From: Pseudomonas sp. BGI-2
GTDB lineage: Bacteria; Pseudomonadota; Gammaproteobacteria; Pseudomonadales; Pseudomonadaceae
NCBI RefSeq assembly: GCF_004310295.1
Contig: NZ_SISB01000026.1
Span: 34,995 to 98,994, forward strand
Reading direction: 5' to 3'
Length of the DNA: 64,000 nucleotides
Part shown: positions 24,868-32,766 of the stretch, piece after piece
How the letters are laid out: each line of letters begins with the position of its first letter
Numbering within the stretch: the stretch's first letter is position 1
Translations under genes and position numbers: made by a program
Notes under the pieces: model-generated
What the model was told of the DNA's origin: nothing
Database searches by the model: none
Seen by the model: only the letters and a program-made list of their open reading frames with translations

Positions 24868-25622
24868 GGCGACACACCGCCGAAGCTGCTCGCCAGGGTG
24901 CCGATGATCAACGCCCAGCCATCCACCAGCACGAACAGCATGATCTTGAACGGCAGGGAAATGATCAGCGGCGAGAGCATCATCATACCCATGGCCATCA
25001 GCACACTGGCCACGACCAGGTCGATGATCAGGAACGGAATGAAGATCATGAAGCCGATCTGGAACGCGGTTTTCAGCTCCGACGTCACGAAGGCCGGCAC
25101 CAGAATGGTCAGCGGCGCCTGATCCGGCGAGGCAATGTCGGTTCGCTTGGACAGGCGCATGAACAGCTCAAGATCGCTGCTGCGCGTCTGCGCCAGCATG
25201 AAGTCCTTGATTGGCACCTGAGCCTTGGCCACGGCATCCTGAGCGGTGAGTTTCTCCGCCAGATACGGTTGCAAGGCGTCCTGATTCACCCGGTCAAATA
25301 CTGGCGCCATGATGAACAGCGTCAGGAACAGCGCCATGCCGGTGAGGATCTGGTTCGACGGCGTCTGTTGCAGCCCCAGGGCCTGACGCAGGATCGAGAA
25401 GACAATGATGATCCGGGTGAAGCTGGTCATCAGCATGACGAAAGCCGGGATGAAACTCAGCGCGGTCATGATCAGCAGGATTTGCAGGCTGACCGAGTAT
25501 TCCTGAGCGCCGTTGGCGTTGGTGCCCAGGGTGATCGCCGGGATCGACAACGGATCGGCGGCGAACGCCAGCGGCGCGGCCAGCATCAGGGCCAGCGTCA
25601 AGACGATGCGTAACGCACCCAT
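24864..25622 (-). CDS. fliP: flagellar export protein FliP
   Basis: A 252-residue protein with a cleavable-type signal peptide (IVLTLALMLAAPLAFAADP). The conserved FliP core follows: LLIMTALSFIPAFVMLMTSF, RIIIVFSILRQALGLQQTP, a periplasmic loop, and FIPFLIIDLVVASVLMAMGM near the end. It is the core of the export channel. The start forms a TAATG overlap with the fliO stop, and the end overlaps fliQ. Confidence 0.97.
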   Translation of the reverse strand: MGALRIVLTLALMLAAPLAFAADPLSIPAITLGTNANGAQEYSVSLQILLIMTALSFIPAFVMLMTSFTRIIIVFSILRQALGLQQTPSNQILTGMALFLTLFIMAPVFDRVNQDALQPYLAEKLTAQDAVAKAQVPIKDFMLAQTRSSDLELFMRLSKRTDIASPDQAPLTILVPAFVTSELKTAFQIGFMIFIPFLIIDLVVASVLMAMGMMMLSPLIISLPFKIMLFVLVDGWALIIGTLASSFGGVSP

Positions 25623-26071
25623 TACTTCTTATCCTTCTGATCCTTGCCGAGTATCTTCAACAGATGCTGGGCGAACTCCGGAGTCGCTTTCTCGGTGGTG
25701 GTCGGCACTTCAATCGGCTCTTTAAGCACATGCAGCGCGGTGATGGTGCCAGGGCTCAGGCCGAGCAGGATCTGCTCGTTGCCGACCTGCACCAGCATCA
25801 GTCGGTCACGCGGGCCCAAGGCACGGGAACCAACAATCTCGATCACCTGCCCTTTGCCGGCCGGCCCGGCCTGCTGGACCCGGCGCAACAGCCAAGCGAG
25901 GAAGAAGATCAACCCCAGCACCAGCAGTAAGCCGAACACCAACTGCGTCAATTGCCCGGCCACACCGCTGCTGACCGCCGGCGCAGCAGCGACCGTTGCA
26001 GCCGTGGCCACAGGTTCGGCTGCCAGAACACTGAACGGCAACGCAAGCAGAAGCCCCAGAACCTTTTTCAC
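25622..26071 (-). CDS. fliO: flagellar export accessory protein FliO
   Basis: A 149-residue protein with a signal peptide (MKKVLGLLLALPFSVLAAEP). One membrane segment follows (LVFGLLLVLGLIFFLAWLL), then a small cytoplasmic domain containing GSRALGPRDRLMLVQVGNEQILLG, a pattern typical of FliO. It helps stabilise and assemble FliP. It directly abuts fliN upstream and overlaps fliP by one base. Confidence 0.94.
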   Translation of the reverse strand: MKKVLGLLLALPFSVLAAEPVATAATVAAAPAVSSGVAGQLTQLVFGLLLVLGLIFFLAWLLRRVQQAGPAGKGQVIEIVGSRALGPRDRLMLVQVGNEQILLGLSPGTITALHVLKEPIEVPTTTEKATPEFAQHLLKILGKDQKDKK

Positions 26072-26530
26072 TCAGCGCAGCTTCTTGATACGTTCGCTTG
26101 GGCTGATCACGTCGGTCAGGCGGATGCCGAACTTCTCGTTGACCACGACCACTTCGCCGTGGGCGATCAGGGTGCCGTTGACCAGCACGTCCAGCGGCTC
26201 ACCGGCCAGGCGATCCAGCTCGATCACCGAACCCTGGTTGAGTTGCAACAGGTTGCGAATGTTGATGTCGGTGCTGCCCACTTCCATGGAAATCGACACC
26301 GGGATGTCGAGGATCACGTCGAGGTTCGGACCGTCCAGGGTGACCGGGTCGTGGTTCTTCGGCACGCTGCCGAACTCTTCCATTGGCAGACGGTTGGACG
26401 GCGAGCTAGCGGCGTCGGCAGCCAGCAAGGCGTCGATGTCGTCCTGGCCGGCGTCACCGGTTTCTTCCAAGGCGGCGGCCCATTCGTCAGCCAGTGCCTG
26501 GTCGTCCTGGGCGTTCATATCGTCGTTCAT
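26072..26530 (-). CDS. fliN: flagellar motor switch protein FliN
   Basis: A 152-residue FliN. An acidic N-terminal region (ALADEWAAALEETGDAGQDDIDALL) precedes the C-terminal SpoA/FliN domain: LDVILDIPVSISMEVGSTD, RNLLQLNQGSVIELDRLAG, and VLVNGTLIAHGEVVVVNEKF. It forms the cytoplasmic C-ring with FliM and FliG. Two adjacent ATGs compete; the second is better spaced from GAGGAC. It lies between fliM and fliO. Confidence 0.96.
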   Translation of the reverse strand: MNDDMNAQDDQALADEWAAALEETGDAGQDDIDALLAADAASSPSNRLPMEEFGSVPKNHDPVTLDGPNLDVILDIPVSISMEVGSTDINIRNLLQLNQGSVIELDRLAGEPLDVLVNGTLIAHGEVVVVNEKFGIRLTDVISPSERIKKLR

Positions 26531-26595
26531 CATTTGTCCTCGGCGGGCAACTGCTCAATCAAGAGCAGCCAATTAAAAGGGGGTTGGAGCGCCGG

Positions 26596-27564
26596 TCAGC
26601 GGCGCTCGATCGGCTCGATCACCTGCAACGCGAGGTTGCCTTTGTGCGAGCCCATCTTGACCTTGAAGGCCGGCACGCCGTTGGCGCGCATGATCATTTC
26701 TTCCGGCATTTCGACCGGGATCACATCCCCCGGCTGCATGTGCAGAATGTCGCGCAAGCGCAACTGGCGACGGGCAACCGTGGCACCGATCGGCACGTCG
26801 ACGTCCAGCACGTCCTGGCGCAGGGCGTTGACCCAACGCTCGTCCTGATCGTCCAGGTCCGACTGGAAGCCGGCGTCGAGCATTTCGCGCACCGGCTCAA
26901 TCATCGAGTACGGCATGGTCACGTGCAGGTCGCCGCCACCGCCATCGAGTTCGATGTGGAAAGTCGAGACCACTACCGCTTCGCTCGGGCCGACGATGTT
27001 GGCCATGGCCGGGTTCACTTCCGAGTTGATGTACTCGAAGTTCACTTCCATGATTGCCTGCCAGGCCTCCTTCAAATCGACGAAGGCCTGCTCCAGCACC
27101 ATGCGTACGACGCGCAGTTCGGTGGGGGTGAATTCACGCCCTTCGATCTTGGCGTGACGGCCGTCGCCGCCGAAGAAGTTGTCCACCAGTTTGAACACCA
27201 GTTTGGCGTCGAGGATGAACAGCGCGGTGCCGCGCAACGGCTTGACCTTGACCAGGTTGAGACTGGTCGGCACGTACAGCGAGTGCACGTATTCGCCGAA
27301 CTTCATCACCTGCACACCACCGACGGCAACGTCCGCCGAGCGGCGCAGCATGTTGAACATGCTGATGCGGGTGTAGCGGGCGAAACGCTCGTTGATCATT
27401 TCCAGGGTCGGCATACGTCCGCGGACGATGCGATCCTGGCTGGTCAGGTCGTAGCTTTTGACGCTGCCGGGTTCAGCAACGTTATCGGTCTGTACCAGAC
27501 CATCGTCGACGCCATGCAACAGCGCATCGATCTCATCCTGGGACAGCAGGTCCTGCACGGCCAT
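26596..27564 (-). CDS. fliM: flagellar motor switch protein FliM
   Basis: A 322-residue FliM. The N-terminal CheY-binding peptide is LLSQDEIDALLHGVDDG. The middle CheC-like domain contains RMPTLEMINERFARYTRIS and VKPLRGTALFILDAKLVF. The C-terminal SpoA domain is near VPIGATVARRQLRLRDIL. It receives CheY-P and passes the signal to FliG. It follows fliL by nine bases. Confidence 0.97.
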   Translation of the reverse strand: MAVQDLLSQDEIDALLHGVDDGLVQTDNVAEPGSVKSYDLTSQDRIVRGRMPTLEMINERFARYTRISMFNMLRRSADVAVGGVQVMKFGEYVHSLYVPTSLNLVKVKPLRGTALFILDAKLVFKLVDNFFGGDGRHAKIEGREFTPTELRVVRMVLEQAFVDLKEAWQAIMEVNFEYINSEVNPAMANIVGPSEAVVVSTFHIELDGGGGDLHVTMPYSMIEPVREMLDAGFQSDLDDQDERWVNALRQDVLDVDVPIGATVARRQLRLRDILHMQPGDVIPVEMPEEMIMRANGVPAFKVKMGSHKGNLALQVIEPIERR

Positions 27565-27573
27565 GTCGTGTTC

Positions 27574-28071
27574 CTACTGCAGTACGAAATTAGTAAAAAG
27601 CAGCTGTTCGATAACCACTTTGCCGAGTTCTTTCTGCGCCACTTCCTGGACGCCGGCCGTGGCCTTCTGACGCAACATCTCCTGGCCGACCGGGGTCGCC
27701 AGCGTGGCGAAATCCTGGCCGGAGAACAGCATGACCAGGTTATTGCGGATCACCGGCATGTGCACTTTGAGCGCTTCCAGATCCGCTTGATTGCGCCCTA
27801 GCATGGTGATGCTCACCTGCATGTAGCGCTGGCGACCGTTCACGTTGTAGTTGGCCACGAAGGCCGGGGCCATGGGCTCGAAAATCGCTGGTTGCTTGCC
27901 GACCACGGCGGTTTCAGCGGCGGCAGGCTTGCTCTGGGCGCTGTGCATGAAGAACCAGGTCGCCCCCACGGACATGCCGATCGCCAGCAGCAGGGCCACC
28001 ACGATCACAATGATCAGCTTGATCTTGCCTTTGGTTGCGGGGTCTTTTACTACTGCGTCGCTCTTCGCCAT
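27574..28071 (-). CDS. fliL: flagellar basal body-associated protein FliL
   Basis: A 165-residue protein with one N-terminal membrane helix (IKLIIVIVVALLLAIGMSVGATWFF). A periplasmic stomatin-like domain follows, containing VANYNVNGRQRYMQVSITML and ending IEQLLFTNFVLQ, the standard FliL C-terminal pattern. It surrounds and supports the stators. It is the first gene of fliLMNOPQR-flhB, with a sigma-54 promoter candidate 51 bases upstream. Confidence 0.95.
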   Translation of the reverse strand: MAKSDAVVKDPATKGKIKLIIVIVVALLLAIGMSVGATWFFMHSAQSKPAAAETAVVGKQPAIFEPMAPAFVANYNVNGRQRYMQVSITMLGRNQADLEALKVHMPVIRNNLVMLFSGQDFATLATPVGQEMLRQKATAGVQEVAQKELGKVVIEQLLFTNFVLQ

Positions 28072-28121
28072 GCCAATAATCCGTCACTATTCGGGTTTTC
28101 ACAGTCGCACGGCAAGGCAAG

Positions 28122-28137
28122 AGCAAGTGTTATGCCA
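28122..28137 (-). promoter_or_regulatory. sigma-54 promoter of the fliL operon
   Basis: The minus strand reads TGGCATAACACTTGCT, with GG-N10-GC spacing and a strong TTGC -12 element, 51 bases before the fliL start. It is likely activated by FleQ. Confidence 0.75.
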
Positions 28138-28177
28138 GAAGTGTCGGGAGGTATGGGAGACAGCGAATGGAGATCAA

Positions 28178-28213
28178 CTGTAGGAGCGAGCGGTTCGGCG
28201 CTCGCTCCTACAG
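28178..28213. repeat. short perfect hairpin (15-bp arms) after fliK
   Basis: CTGTAGGAGCGAGCG and CGCTCGCTCCTACAG are separated by six bases. It is a half-unit of the GTAGGAGCGAG repeat class, placed between the fliK stop and the fliL promoter. It could end fliK transcription, although no T tract follows. Confidence 0.8.
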
Positions 28214-28226
28214 GGAACGTGTTGGA

Positions 28227-29597
28227 TCAGGCGTAGTAATCGACGGCGCTGGAGCCGATCACGCTGGTGGCGGTGGCTGCCACTTCGGCGACACTCGGTG
28301 CAACCTCGTCATCCATGTCATCGAGGCGTCCGCCGCTGGCGCTGGTCCGACCGCCCTGCCCCTGTTGAGCCTGATCCTGCCCCTGCCAGCCACGAGACTG
28401 ATCGGACACGTTGACGTCGACCTGACCCATGCCTTGTTGCGCAAACATGTCACGCAGACGATGCATCTGGCTGTCCAGCGCTTCGCGAACGCTTGGATGG
28501 GCGCTCATGAAGGTAACCTGGGTCTGCTGATCCGGAACCATGTTCACCCGGATATCGAGACGCCCCAGCTCAGCCGGTTGCAACTGGATGTCGGCCGCCT
28601 TGAGGTTAGCGCTGGAGAGGTACATGACGCGGTTGACCACTTCCTCGGTCCAGCCGCTCTGATGCATCGCGATCGGCTGGTTCACCGGCAAGGCATTGGC
28701 GGTTTTCGGTGTGGCCGCCTGGGTCAGTGCCGCCAGGCGGTTGGCGAAGTCATCGACACGGGTATCGCTGCTGGTGGACGTCAAATCCTTGAGGCCGCTA
28801 TCGATCAAACCACTGAAGGCTTTCTCGCCGCCCTGACTGGTGCTGTCCTTGTCGGCTTGCACATCGAGCATGCTCGCCATGCCGGCGGCAAAGTTCTGCG
28901 CCGTCGTCAGTTCACCGTCAGCCTGGGTTTGGGCAGGCGTGGCTTTTGGCTGGGACTGGCTGCTAGCGGATACATGACCGCTCTGCTCCATGGCCATGCG
29001 CACGGCGGGCAGCGCGTCGAGTGGATCAGCTTCCGGATCGAATTCGCTATCGGTGACGGGCGCTGCTTGCGCGGTCGCGGCAACGACGGCGGCGGCAACC
29101 GGCGCTTCAACCTGTGGCGCTGCGCTCGTGACAACGGGCGCAGTAGTTTGCGCGACCGGCACGGTCACCAGCGGTTGCACTGCCTGCATCAACGCGGGAT
29201 CAAGGGCCGGATCGAGGCTCGGACCAACGGGCGCCGTATCGGTCACCAGCGTTTCGGTGGTCCCGGGCTGGTCGTCGCTGGCAGTGGCGTCGTCAGTCGG
29301 CGCCGGTTTATCGGCGGGCAAGGAGTTGCCGCTATCGGCAACCGCAGGTTCCGGGGCGGCAGGCTTATCACTGCTGGCATCCGGTTTGCCGGAGCCTTGC
29401 GCAGCATTGTCGGTCGCAGGTCTGGTCGATTTATCAGCGACCACAGAAGGCTTGTTCCGGGCTTGATTGGCGTAGACATCAGCGAAGCTGGACGCCTTGT
29501 CCCCTGGCTCAGCGGCCGGCGCCGGGGTATTGGCGGAGGCGGCTTGAGTCTTGGCCGTCGCGACGGCCTGTAGAAGCGAATTGGGGGTAACGGGCAT
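28227..29597 (-). CDS. fliK: flagellar hook-length control protein FliK
   Basis: A 456-residue FliK. The first ~300 residues are a low-complexity Ala/Pro/Thr/Asp-rich ruler region. The C-terminal export-switch domain holds LQPAELGRLDIRVNMVPDQQ and the helix SVREALDSQMHRLRDMF. It measures hook length and triggers FlhB to change substrate class. The start MPVTPNSLLQ is preceded by GGAGA and was preferred over an ATG 29 codons upstream, which would overlap the sigma-54 promoter. Confidence 0.93.
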   Translation of the reverse strand: MPVTPNSLLQAVATAKTQAASANTPAPAAEPGDKASSFADVYANQARNKPSVVADKSTRPATDNAAQGSGKPDASSDKPAAPEPAVADSGNSLPADKPAPTDDATASDDQPGTTETLVTDTAPVGPSLDPALDPALMQAVQPLVTVPVAQTTAPVVTSAAPQVEAPVAAAVVAATAQAAPVTDSEFDPEADPLDALPAVRMAMEQSGHVSASSQSQPKATPAQTQADGELTTAQNFAAGMASMLDVQADKDSTSQGGEKAFSGLIDSGLKDLTSTSSDTRVDDFANRLAALTQAATPKTANALPVNQPIAMHQSGWTEEVVNRVMYLSSANLKAADIQLQPAELGRLDIRVNMVPDQQTQVTFMSAHPSVREALDSQMHRLRDMFAQQGMGQVDVNVSDQSRGWQGQDQAQQGQGGRTSASGGRLDDMDDEVAPSVAEVAATATSVIGSSAVDYYA

Positions 29598-29647
29598 AAA
29601 ACGGTCTCCGCTGCACTGGGATCGTAGGTACAGTTGAGTGAGATAAC

Positions 29648-29663
29648 TGCAAAGGTCGAGCCA
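29648..29663 (-). promoter_or_regulatory. sigma-54 promoter of fliK
   Basis: The minus strand reads TGGCTCGACCTTTGCA, GG-N10-GC with a TTTGCA -12 element, 51 bases before the fliK start. It places fliK under its own control, separate from the hsb genes upstream. Confidence 0.75.
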
Positions 29664-29702
29664 AATTAACTCGACAGGCGCCAAAAGCGCCGGACGGTCA
29701 CG

Positions 29703-30050
29703 TTAGTCAGCCAGAGAGCGCTGGCGCTCCGCCTCATACAGTGGACGGACAATGGCGAATTCGCCGTCGATTTCGCCGACCAGTTTTTCAATACCAGTGA
29801 GGCTTTTTTGCCTGGCGCGCTGCTCAAGCTCATTGCACAGCTCAGCCAGGCGAATGGCGCCCATATTGCTGCTGCTGCCCTTGAAGCTATGGGCAGCGTT
29901 CATGAGTTGTGCGGCATCTTCGGCTTTGCGCAAGATGCGCAAGCGTTCTTCGGAGTCGGCGATGAAGGTATCCAGCAACGTCGGATACTCATCCTCCATG
30001 ACTTCCTGCAACGCGCTCAGCACGTCGCGGTCCAGATGTGTGTCAGCCAC
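29703..30050 (-). CDS. hptB: Hpt domain phosphotransfer protein (HptB-like)
   Basis: A 115-residue histidine phosphotransfer domain with the phosphorylated His in NAAHSFKGSSSNMGAIRLA (about residue 50). In P. aeruginosa an HptB protein of this kind receives phosphate from hybrid sensors and passes it to HsbR, encoded next door. Here it is the last gene of an hsbA-hsbR-hptB run just upstream of fliK. The symbol is given by synteny and domain; a 30-base gap separates it from hsbR. Confidence 0.85.
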   Translation of the reverse strand: MADTHLDRDVLSALQEVMEDEYPTLLDTFIADSEERLRILRKAEDAAQLMNAAHSFKGSSSNMGAIRLAELCNELEQRARQKSLTGIEKLVGEIDGEFAIVRPLYEAERQRSLAD

Positions 30051-30080
30051 TTGCTCACTCCTTGATCAAGAATGGGTGAA

Positions 30081-31796
30081 TTATGCCAGAGCCTCCCAGA
30101 AAAACTCCACGCTTGCACTTCGACCGTCGTCCGACCAGCTCGCGCTACGGCTCAATTGGCGGATCAGACTGACGCCACGCCCCGACAGACGGCTGCCATC
30201 GACAGGACGCTCCATCACCCGCGCCACATCAAAGCCCTTGCCGCTGTCTTCGACCCGCACAATCAGGCTCCCGCCCTTGCCCGTCGGCACGACCTGCAAA
30301 TGCACCCGCACATAGCCGTCGTGCAACGCCTCCAGCCGCTCATTGCGCGCTTGATAATAGCGTGCGAACCCCGAAGCATCACGTTTGAGACCTGAATCCA
30401 GACCGAGCACGCCGTGTTCCAGGGCGTTGGAGTAAAGCTCTGCCAACACACTGTAGAGCGCACCACTCTGAGCCCGCAGGCCGTGGACCTCAAGCAGCAA
30501 TTGCAAAAGATACGGCAGCGGATTGAAACGTTTGAGGGTCGCGGCGCGAAACTCGAAACTCACCGACCAGTCCAGCGGACAGGACTGGCCGCTGTCGGAA
30601 TACACCGGCGCTGGTGGAGTCAGTTGCGCCGCCTCCAGCAGACTGACCTCGACCATGCTCACGTCATCGCGCGCCTCGCCACGAAAGTCCCGCAGCGCCT
30701 GCTCGATCTCTTCGAACAGCGCGCCTGGCTGGCGATTGACCGCGAACACCCGCTGCAACCGCTCCACACCAAACAACTGTTCGTTGGCATCGCAGGTATC
30801 GATGACCCCGTCGGACAGCAGGAACACCCGATCGCCGACGGCCATCGGAAACACTTCGGTGCGGTCATTGAAGGTTTGCGGGCTCAGCACACCCAGCGGC
30901 AAGTGCCGCGCCGGCAGCGGCGTACGCTCACCGCTGGCGATGCTGTGCAAGTAACCGTCCGGCATCCCGCCGTTCCAGACTTCCACCGAGCGTCGCTGAA
31001 AGCTCAGGCACAGCAAAGTGGCGCAGCAGAACATGTCCACCGGCAAGATGCGTTTGAGCTTGGCGTTCATTTCGCGCAGGGTTTCAGCCAGGCCGTAACC
31101 CTTGGCGGTCATGCCGTAGAAGACTTCAGCCAGGGGCATGGCGCCCACGGCGGCCGGCAAACCGTGGCCGGTGAAATCGCCCAGCAGCACGTGCATGTCG
31201 CCGGCGGGGGTGAACGCCGCGAGCAGCAGATCGCCGTTGAACAGCGCATAAGGGGATTGCAGGTAGCGGATGTTCGGCGCACTCAGGCAGCCCGAATGCG
31301 CCACCTTGTCGAACACGGCCTTGGCCACCCGCTGCTCGTTGAGCAAGTAATCATGATGCTTGGCGATCAAGTCACGTTGCTGCAACACCGTGGCCTGCAA
31401 CCGGCGCAAGCGGTCCATCGCCTTGATCTTGGCGGCGAGGATCACCTGGTTGTACGGCTTTGCCAGAAAATCGTCGCCGCCGGCCTCCAGACACCGGGCC
31501 AGGGCCTCGCTTTCGGTCAGCGAGGTCAGGAAGATAATCGGCACCAGGGTTTCCCCAGCCAACGCCTTGATCTGGCGTGCCGCCTCGAAACCGTCCATCA
31601 CCGGCATCATGGCGTCCATCAACACCAGGTGCGGCCGCTGCTCGCGAAACGCTTCGACCGCTTCGGCACCGTTGGCAGCCGTCAGCACATCATGGCCCTG
31701 GCGCCGGACGATCGTCGACAGCAGCATGCGATCGGCCGCGCTGTCTTCGGCGATGAGGATCGTCAGCGATTCAAGCGACGGCTGCATGGCGGTCAT
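30081..31796 (-). CDS. hsbR: HsbR-like response regulator with PP2C phosphatase and anti-sigma kinase domains
   Basis: A 571-residue three-domain protein. The receiver domain has the phospho-Asp in HLVLMDAMMPVMDGFEA. A SpoIIE/PP2C-type phosphatase domain has LLGDFTGHGLPAAVGAMPL and LLSDGVIDTCDANEQLFG. A C-terminal HATPase (anti-sigma kinase-like) region follows, with ELYSNALEHGVLGL and VEDSGKGFDVARVM. In P. aeruginosa HsbR phosphorylates or dephosphorylates HsbA, linking HptB to FlgM and c-di-GMP control. The start overlaps the hsbA stop by four bases. Confidence 0.9.
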   Translation of the reverse strand: MTAMQPSLESLTILIAEDSAADRMLLSTIVRRQGHDVLTAANGAEAVEAFREQRPHLVLMDAMMPVMDGFEAARQIKALAGETLVPIIFLTSLTESEALARCLEAGGDDFLAKPYNQVILAAKIKAMDRLRRLQATVLQQRDLIAKHHDYLLNEQRVAKAVFDKVAHSGCLSAPNIRYLQSPYALFNGDLLLAAFTPAGDMHVLLGDFTGHGLPAAVGAMPLAEVFYGMTAKGYGLAETLREMNAKLKRILPVDMFCCATLLCLSFQRRSVEVWNGGMPDGYLHSIASGERTPLPARHLPLGVLSPQTFNDRTEVFPMAVGDRVFLLSDGVIDTCDANEQLFGVERLQRVFAVNRQPGALFEEIEQALRDFRGEARDDVSMVEVSLLEAAQLTPPAPVYSDSGQSCPLDWSVSFEFRAATLKRFNPLPYLLQLLLEVHGLRAQSGALYSVLAELYSNALEHGVLGLDSGLKRDASGFARYYQARNERLEALHDGYVRVHLQVVPTGKGGSLIVRVEDSGKGFDVARVMERPVDGSRLSGRGVSLIRQLSRSASWSDDGRSASVEFFWEALA

Positions 31797-32098
31797 GCAA
31801 CGTCGAAGATTTGTTCGAAATTGGAGATGGCGAGAATCTTGCGCACATCGGCGTTGGCGTTGGTTAACGTGATTTCGGCATTCTCACCGCCGGCGTGATC
31901 ACGCAACAGCAGGAGCATGCCGAGCGCGGAACTGTCGAGGTAGGTGGCTGCTTTAAGATCCACCTCGAACGATTCGGGCTTTTGCTCAAGCCTCTCGTAG
32001 GATTCTCGGAATTCCTGATGCTTGGCGAAATCGAATCGACCCTCGACCGAAATCGTCAGCTTTTTCCCATCCTGGGAGACTTTTGTAACGACTGGCAT
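31793..32098 (-). CDS. hsbA: HsbA-like anti-sigma factor antagonist (STAS domain)
   Basis: A 101-residue STAS-domain protein. The phospho-Ser is expected in TYLDSSALGMLLLLRDHAG (about residue 55). The fold begins with KLTISVEGRFDF and ends with VRKILAISNFEQIF. In P. aeruginosa HsbA binds either FlgM, freeing FliA, or a diguanylate cyclase, depending on phosphorylation by HsbR. The start is preceded by AAGGA. It is first in the hsbA-hsbR-hptB run. Confidence 0.9.
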   Translation of the reverse strand: MPVVTKVSQDGKKLTISVEGRFDFAKHQEFRESYERLEQKPESFEVDLKAATYLDSSALGMLLLLRDHAGGENAEITLTNANADVRKILAISNFEQIFDVA

Positions 32099-32197
32099 TT
32101 ATCGGCTTCCTTGTCATGGGTGAACGTACGTGTACAAGGTTTAGCACTTGGCGGAGATGGGAGCAAGGCGGGAAATTGCTGAGTCTTTGAGGACGCC

Positions 32198-32286
32198 TTC
32201 GCGGGCAAGCCTCGCTCCTACAGGTTTTGTGTCGTTCACGCATTATGGACAGCACATAACCTGTAGGAGCGAGGCTTGCCCGCGAA
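32198..32286. repeat. REP-type inverted repeat between hsbA and fliJ
   Basis: The arm TTCGCGGGCAAGCCTCGCTC continues to CTACAGGTT and is perfectly mirrored by AACCTGTAGGAGCGAGG...CGCGAA (29-base arms, 31-base loop). It belongs to the GTAGGAGCGAGG class also found at 7410-7516 and 63774-63876. Confidence 0.9.
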
Positions 32287-32310
32287 GAACGATAACGCGG
32301 TCCGACTGAC

Positions 32311-32760
32311 TCAGTACGGATCATGCCGCGGCAACCGCTGGGACAACTCATCCAGCAGCTTCTGCTCGCGCTTGTCTTCCAGCTTCCGCGCCTCGTCCAT
32401 GTAGCGTTGTACAAGTTTGCGCAAGCCTTCAACCCGGGCAAACGCCTGTTGCCAGGAATCGCGCGCCTTGTTCAGGTTGTTCTGGTGCCAGTTCAGGCTC
32501 TGACGCTGCTGATCGATGGCTGTGCCCAGTTGCGCAAGAAAGCCCTGGTAGCCGAGCAACCACTGGCCGGAAACGCCCGAGCTGCCGCGCACGATCCATT
32601 GCTCCTGGTATTCGAGGCGGAAGTTTTCGAGGTCGGCGAGTTTGCTTTCCGCCACACGAACCTGGCCCTGGAAGTGCCCGAGGCGCATGACCGCGGTTTT
32701 TTCGGCCTTTTCGGCCATTTCCACCACGGGTGCCAGGCGTGCCGCGCGGCTCTGGGCCAT
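32311..32760 (-). CDS. fliJ: flagellar export chaperone FliJ
   Basis: A 149-residue, almost wholly helical coiled-coil protein, from RAARLAPVVEMAEKAEKTAV to LDELSQRLPRHDPY, with the typical charged heptads around YMDEARKLEDKREQ. It sits in the FliI ATPase ring and couples it to the FlhA gate. It begins six bases after fliI and is the last gene of the fliEFGHIJ run. Confidence 0.94.
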   Translation of the reverse strand: MAQSRAARLAPVVEMAEKAEKTAVMRLGHFQGQVRVAESKLADLENFRLEYQEQWIVRGSSGVSGQWLLGYQGFLAQLGTAIDQQRQSLNWHQNNLNKARDSWQQAFARVEGLRKLVQRYMDEARKLEDKREQKLLDELSQRLPRHDPY

Positions 32761-32766
32761 GGCCGG

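Noticed and set aside
32099..32122. GCCGATAA with a partial -35 (GTTCA at 14 bases) before hsbA as a sigma-28 promoter
   Set aside because: The -10 element abuts the hsbA start codon, so transcription would begin inside the gene, and the -35 does not match TCAAG.
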